NCBI GenBank assembly: GCA_002841595.1
Contig: PHAD01000016.1
Coordinates: 2,062-47,831 of the forward strand
Direction: 5' to 3'
DNA length: 45,770 nt
DNA from: Firmicutes bacterium HGW-Firmicutes-12
Lineage (GTDB): Bacteria; Bacillota; Peptococcia; DRI-13; PHAD01
The notes under the pieces are model-generated. The model was not told the DNA's origin. It saw only the letters and a list, made by a program, of their open reading frames with translations, and ran no database searches. This document shows positions 42,676 to 45,770 of this stretch, one piece after another (within the stretch, counting starts at the first letter, position 1; each line of letters starts with the position of its first letter). Made by a program: the position numbers and the translations under genes.

Positions 42676-43350
42676 ATGAAGGAAAATGAACTAAAATACT
42701 ATCAAAAACGACTAGAAGATTTGCGTTATAAAAATGAAAGAATTGCTAAGAACATTAGTGAAGGTTTAAGGACGCCTTTAATAGACTCTATAGGTGAGCT
42801 GTCATTGTATGATAATCATCCTGGCGATGTAGGGGATGCCACCTTTGAGAGAGAAAAAGACCTTGGTTTGAAGATCATGACTGAAGAACAATTAGCCATG
42901 ATCGATGAAGCGCTTGAAGATATAAAGGAACGAAAATACGGTATATGTAAATCATGTGGCAGGCAAATCAGCCAGGAGAGGTTGGAGGCAATTCCTTTTG
43001 CAGCGCTTTGTCTTTACTGTAAGGAAGCTATAGAAGAAGGCAAAAGACGGACACGCCCTATTGAAGAGGAGGTTATTATCCCACCCTTTGGTGGTTATAA
43101 TGAAACAAATAATGCTTTTGACGGAGAAGATGCCTGGCAAGCAGTGGCCAGATACGGTACGAGTAATTCACCCTCTGATATTGGAAGTATAGATGATTAT
43201 GATGATGTGTATGTTAATTCAGATGAAGCTATTGGAACGGTTGAAAAATATGAAGCGATAGCTTCACATAAAGAAAAGGATGGACAGTTTTATAAAGATT
43301 TCTTAGGTGAAAATGATGAAGATGCACCTTTTAACTGGGCTAATGAGTAA
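42676..43350 (+). CDS. TraR/DksA zinc-finger sporulation protein (YteA type)
   Basis: 224 residues. A DksA/TraR-type zinc finger (Cys91, Cys94, Cys112, Cys115; ICKSCGRQI ... LCLYCKEAI) sits in a coiled-coil-like N-terminal half that ends near 125. The acidic C-terminal half (EDAWQAVARYGTSNSPSDI, DDYDDVYVNSDEAIGTVEKYEAIA) is typical of YteA-like sporulation proteins. Its role is not well defined. Transcribed with the SpoIID-domain gene 13 bp upstream. Confidence 0.85.
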   Translation: MKENELKYYQKRLEDLRYKNERIAKNISEGLRTPLIDSIGELSLYDNHPGDVGDATFEREKDLGLKIMTEEQLAMIDEALEDIKERKYGICKSCGRQISQERLEAIPFAALCLYCKEAIEEGKRRTRPIEEEVIIPPFGGYNETNNAFDGEDAWQAVARYGTSNSPSDIGSIDDYDDVYVNSDEAIGTVEKYEAIASHKEKDGQFYKDFLGENDEDAPFNWANE

Positions 43351-43442
43351 TAGCCCAGTAATTTATTCCTAGAACTAAAGGTATATTTGGAAATCACCTG
43401 CATATGGATAAATGTAAAAAGGATTGCAGGGGGAAAAGTGTT

Positions 43443-43730
43443 ATGGAAAGTAGAAACGCTACTCTTTACCAAATTACGCTAACCAATAGAGAAGTATTGC
43501 AAGCGGACGGCGTGCTGGAAGTAGAGAGTTTTAATGAAAACCAGATTACTGCAATAAGCAAATTAGGAGTTCTGGTTATTAAAGGTGAAGGCCTGCATAT
43601 AGTCCAGTTAAACCTAGAAGATGGGAAAATGCTTATAGAAGGAAAAATAAACAGTATTTTGTATGTAGAGAATAAGAAGGCGCAAGTAAGACAAAGAGGA
43701 AAAGGTATTATTGAACGTCTACTTAAGTAA
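43443..43730 (+). CDS. yabP: sporulation protein YabP
   Basis: 95 residues matching YabP: LTNREVLQADGVLEVESFNENQITAISKLGVLVIKGEGLHI and LEDGKMLIEGKI. YabP is required with YabQ for spore development in B. subtilis and is expressed in the mother cell. A longer frame opens at 43404, but AGGGGGAAAAGTG supports the start at 43443. yabQ follows after 22 bp. Confidence 0.92.
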   Translation: MESRNATLYQITLTNREVLQADGVLEVESFNENQITAISKLGVLVIKGEGLHIVQLNLEDGKMLIEGKINSILYVENKKAQVRQRGKGIIERLLK

Positions 43731-43755
43731 TAACTTAAAATAGGGCGGTGAAATG

Positions 43756-44253
43756 ATGCAGCCCGTGGCTGATCAAATTATTGTATTTTTAATGCTAGTT
43801 ATATTAGGTACTATGATAGGCCTGCTTTTTGATATTTATCGTGTTCTTAGAAAGGCACACAGCTTGAAAAAATGGGGGACAAACCTTGGAGATGCAATAT
43901 TTTGGGTGTTAACTACTAGTATTACATATTGGTTTTTACTAAAATATCTTTGGGGTGAGGTCAGGGTATATGTCTTTATCAGTATGCTTATTGGTTTTAT
44001 TCTATATAGAAAATTCTTTAGTTTACTTATGCGTGAGAGAATATTTAATATACACTCCTTTATTTGCGGAACTTTAGTAGGAATGGTAGATATGCTTAAA
44101 CTACCCTTTAAAAGGCTAATATCTATACTACTTATTCCGATGAAACTCACAACAGGGCTATTTCATGTTTTAAGTAAGGGTATATTGAAGATGAAAAGTA
44201 TAAATAGGAGTATTGGTAAGGGAGTAAAACGAAAAATTCCCTTCATAAAATAG
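43756..44253 (+). CDS. yabQ: spore cortex protein YabQ
   Basis: 165 residues with four to five hydrophobic segments and the YabQ signature (FLMLVILGTMIGLLFDIYRVLRKA, LGDAIFWVLTTSITYWFLL, GEVRVYVFISMLIGFILY). YabQ is a membrane protein needed for spore cortex formation. GGCGGTG lies 5 bp before ATG 43756; the preceding ATG 43753 would be too close. The C-terminus is strongly basic (KGVKRKIPF). Confidence 0.93.
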   Translation: MQPVADQIIVFLMLVILGTMIGLLFDIYRVLRKAHSLKKWGTNLGDAIFWVLTTSITYWFLLKYLWGEVRVYVFISMLIGFILYRKFFSLLMRERIFNIHSFICGTLVGMVDMLKLPFKRLISILLIPMKLTTGLFHVLSKGILKMKSINRSIGKGVKRKIPFIK

Positions 44254-44371
44254 AAGGATTAATAATAATTGATGTAGAATATAGATCTGGACTAATGTAA
44301 TTAATATGTAATCAGTATGTAGTTGATTTGTATTTAACTGTAATAAAAATGTAAACCGTAGGTAGGTTATA

Positions 44372-44605
44372 ATGCATTTAGAATTGCGTGGAGCTGAAAA
44401 ACTGAGTCATAGGGAAAGACAGGTTGTTGTTTTAAAAGAGATGGGTAAAAGTAGCGACAATATAGGGAAAATTCTAGGGCTCGGTGTGGCTACTATTAAT
44501 ACTCTTTATAGCAGGGCGAAGACGAAAGGTTATCAGGTAGTTATTATAATACCGGGTGAGGAATGGGGTATGAACCTGTATGATACAGATGCAGAGGAAG
44601 AGTAA
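44372..44605 (+). CDS. small sigma-70 region 4-like helix-turn-helix protein
   Basis: 77 residues. LSHRERQVVVLKEMGKSSDNIGKILGLGVATINTLYSRAKTKGY resembles a sigma-70 region 4 / LuxR-type HTH, and the tail is acidic. No other sigma region is present. It could be an autonomous DNA-binding regulator or a dissociated piece of a sigma factor. TAGGTAGG precedes the ATG. The 118-bp gap before it is AT-rich with no structure seen. Its last 26 bp overlap divIC. Confidence 0.7.
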   Translation: MHLELRGAEKLSHRERQVVVLKEMGKSSDNIGKILGLGVATINTLYSRAKTKGYQVVIIIPGEEWGMNLYDTDAEEE

Positions 44606-45020
44606 TTCCCGAAAAGAAGCTGCGTTAAGTTCTCTCAGCTATCCTAATCCTTATGTAGAGAATGATATAAAAACAAAGCAGGTTGTACGCAGGATAAAAA
44701 GGAGAAAACCTCGCTATCTTAAGGTATGCCTGTCAGTTTTGGGTTTATATCTTATTTTTGCTTTTGTTGCTGGAGGATACCAGTTATGGCAACTTAGAAT
44801 GCAATTGCATATGCTTGAAGACGATCAAATAATACTATTGCAGAAACAAGAAGAGTTAGTAAGTGAAATTCAGTCTTTAAATGAACCGGAAATTATTGAA
44901 AGAATTGCCCGTGAAAGTCTCGGAATGGTAAAAAGTGGTGAAACTATAGTTATTCCGGCTATACCGGGGAACGACATACCAATGCCTAAAGAAGTTAGAT
45001 CAGAGGATATGGGGGACTAA
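44580..45020 (+). CDS. divIC: septum formation initiator DivIC/FtsB
   Basis: 146 residues. A basic cytoplasmic N-terminus (RRIKRRKPR) leads into one membrane segment (about 50-68, CLSVLGLYLIFAFVAGGY). A coiled coil follows (about 70-98, LRMQLHMLEDDQIILLQKQEEL), then the DivIC signature (EPEIIERIARESLGMVKSGE). DivIC forms a complex with FtsL and DivIB at the septum. Position before yabR matches B. subtilis. The start is uncertain: ATG 44580 and ATG 44589 lie inside the upstream gene, neither with an ideal ribosome site. Confidence 0.88.
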   Translation: MIQMQRKSNSRKEAALSSLSYPNPYVENDIKTKQVVRRIKRRKPRYLKVCLSVLGLYLIFAFVAGGYQLWQLRMQLHMLEDDQIILLQKQEELVSEIQSLNEPEIIERIARESLGMVKSGETIVIPAIPGNDIPMPKEVRSEDMGD

Positions 45021-45053
45021 GAAAAGCAAATAAATGGTAGTATCATATTAGTG

Positions 45054-45083
45054 TTGACACTATATTATAGTGTAAGCTATAAT
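45054..45083 (+). promoter_or_regulatory. consensus sigma-A promoter of yabR with embedded palindrome
   Basis: TTGACA (45054-45059), an 18-bp spacer and TATAAT (45078-45083): both hexamers are perfect. A perfect 17-bp palindrome, ACACTATATTATAGTGT (45057-45073), overlaps the end of the -35 and fills most of the spacer, which is where a repressor would block polymerase. Confidence 0.8.
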
Positions 45084-45127
45084 ATTTTATGTAGTATGCA
45101 TAAAAAGCTGGGGGGATATAAGACCGA

Positions 45128-45532
45128 ATGTCAATTACAGTGGGGATTATTTTAGAAGGAGCTGTTACTGCGATTACCCCATTTGGTGCGTTTGTCGAAC
45201 TGCCGGGCGGAGTTACTGGGCTAGTTCACATTTCTGAAGTAGCGGATGCCTATGTAAAGGATGTAAAAGACTATTTAAAAGAGCAAGATAAGGTTAGGGT
45301 TAAAGTAATTAATGTTGACGCCAAGGGGAAAGTTGGTCTTTCAATTAAACAGGCTAACCCTTCGGTAAGACCCCCAGCCAGAGATAATCGGAAAGATAGG
45401 CAGCGTGGTAACATCCAGGTATCCTTTGAAGACAAACTAACCAAATTCATGAAAGAAAGCGATGAAAAACTCTCTGAATATAAACGTAGTACTGATGCAA
45501 AACGTGGCGGAAGGGGTTCTAGCCGCTATTAG
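45128..45532 (+). CDS. yabR: S1 RNA-binding domain protein YabR
   Basis: 134 residues. The S1 domain (about 5-76) reads GIILEGAVTAITPFGAFVELPGGVTGLVHISEVA and continues to KGKVGLSIKQA. A basic, disordered tail follows (PPARDNRKDRQRG, KRGGRGSSRY). YabR is a general-stress-type S1 protein related to Gsp13 and the polynucleotide phosphorylase S1 domain; its role is unclear. GGGGGGATATAAG is about 12 bp from the ATG. It follows divIC as in B. subtilis but has its own strong promoter and a terminator. Confidence 0.93.
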   Translation: MSITVGIILEGAVTAITPFGAFVELPGGVTGLVHISEVADAYVKDVKDYLKEQDKVRVKVINVDAKGKVGLSIKQANPSVRPPARDNRKDRQRGNIQVSFEDKLTKFMKESDEKLSEYKRSTDAKRGGRGSSRY

Positions 45533-45572
45533 AGTAATGTCTAAGTTGTTTTTGAGAATATTTAATTGATTA

Positions 45573-45597
45573 AAAGAGACTCTGAGTCTCTTTTTTT
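45573..45597 (+). terminator. intrinsic terminator after yabR
   Basis: AAAGAGAC pairs with GTCTCTTT around TCTGA, with seven T at the end. Confidence 0.85.
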
Positions 45598-45680
45598 GTT
45601 TTACCTCATAATAAGATACATAATAGCTAAGAATAGTTTAAGAAGTTGGTAAGTTTTTAGTTTGTAGGGGGTGAAGGAAT

Positions 45681-45770
45681 TTGACTCCAGATAATGCAGA
45701 GGAAAGCTTTAAATGTAGTAGTTGCGGTGCGATATACTCTAGAGATAAGAAGAACAAGAGTAACGTAATG
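45681..45770 (+). CDS. start of a zinc-ribbon-like protein, cut by the window end
   Basis: GGGGGTGAAGGAAT precedes TTG 45681, which opens 30 codons without a stop: MTPDNAEESFKCSSCGAIYS and onward. CxxC (KCSSCG) at residues 12-15 suggests half of a zinc ribbon. The rest of the gene lies outside the window, so no function can be assigned. Confidence 0.55.
   Translation, partial: MTPDNAEESFKCSSCGAIYSRDKKNKSNVM

Noticed and set aside
45057-45073. NrdR box in the yabR promoter
   Set aside because: The palindrome is 17 bp rather than 16 and no second box lies at the usual spacing; no ribonucleotide reductase gene is nearby.

Overview
The window is a chromosomal segment of an AT-rich, endospore-forming Firmicute, most likely an anaerobic member of the Clostridia (Peptococcaceae or Syntrophomonadaceae type). 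The evidence is the sporulation gene set (SpoVG, Fin, SpoVT, YabP, YabQ, a SpoIID-domain lipoprotein, a YteA-type zinc-finger protein), strong Shine-Dalgarno sequences, several TTG start codons, and a gene order that follows the Bacillus subtilis ispE-purR-spoVG-glmU-prs-pth-fin-mfd-spoVT-yabN-yabO-yabP-yabQ-divIC-yabR locus. The species cannot be named from this sequence. No rRNA, tRNA, CRISPR array, transposase or prophage gene was recognised.

Layout. (1) 0.2-7.6 kb: alpha-glucan/trehalose module with a GH13 enzyme, a GH57 enzyme, a convergent malto-oligosyltrehalose trehalohydrolase (TreZ) and a divergent trehalose synthase of the TreT glycosyltransferase type. (2) 7.6-12.4 kb: ion-transport block with a CLC chloride transporter carrying a C-terminal RCK_C-like domain, divergent from trkA-trkH (potassium uptake). 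A short acetyltransferase-like relic lies beside the CLC gene. (3) 12.5-19.5 kb: conserved housekeeping run ispE, GntR regulator, MobA-like nucleotidyltransferase, purR, spoVG, glmU, prs, pth. (4) 19.5-33 kb: a block of accessory genes in mixed orientation lying between pth and fin, which are neighbours in B. subtilis. It holds a diguanylate cyclase, metallo-hydrolase, flavin-binding protein, YbaK deacylase, aspartate racemase, nitroreductase, pentapeptide-repeat protein, RES-domain protein, methyltransferase, DUF975 membrane protein, MsrA-MsrB fusion, a GIY-YIG/DNA-glycosylase fusion and RsgA. (5) 33-45.8 kb: the conserved locus resumes with a small PrsW-like membrane protein, fin, mfd (split by a frameshift), a parvulin lipoprotein, spoVT, mazG/yabN, HU, rqcP/yabO, a SpoIID-domain lipoprotein, a DksA-type protein, yabP, yabQ, a small HTH protein, divIC, yabR, and the start of a zinc-ribbon protein cut by the window end.

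How the parts work together. Regions 3 and 5 combine isoprenoid, purine/PRPP and cell-wall precursor supply with translation and repair housekeeping (Pth, Mfd, RqcP, RsgA) and spore development. A near-consensus sigma-H promoter precedes spoVG and a sigma-G-like promoter precedes spoVT. Several accessory genes in region 4 fit oxidative or nucleic-acid damage handling (MsrAB, nitroreductase, base glycosylase), but they do not form one obvious operon.

The items most worth a second look are: the methyltransferase leader at 28.73-28.84 kb, where a 16-bp hairpin buries the ribosome binding site and overlaps a tiny upstream ORF; the 8-bp tandem repeat made of start and stop codons at the diguanylate cyclase start; the GIY-YIG/glycosylase fusion; the A8 frameshift in mfd; the CLC protein without its gating glutamate; and a perfect 17-bp palindrome inside the yabR promoter. 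No single multi-gene defence system or other clearly new system was found.
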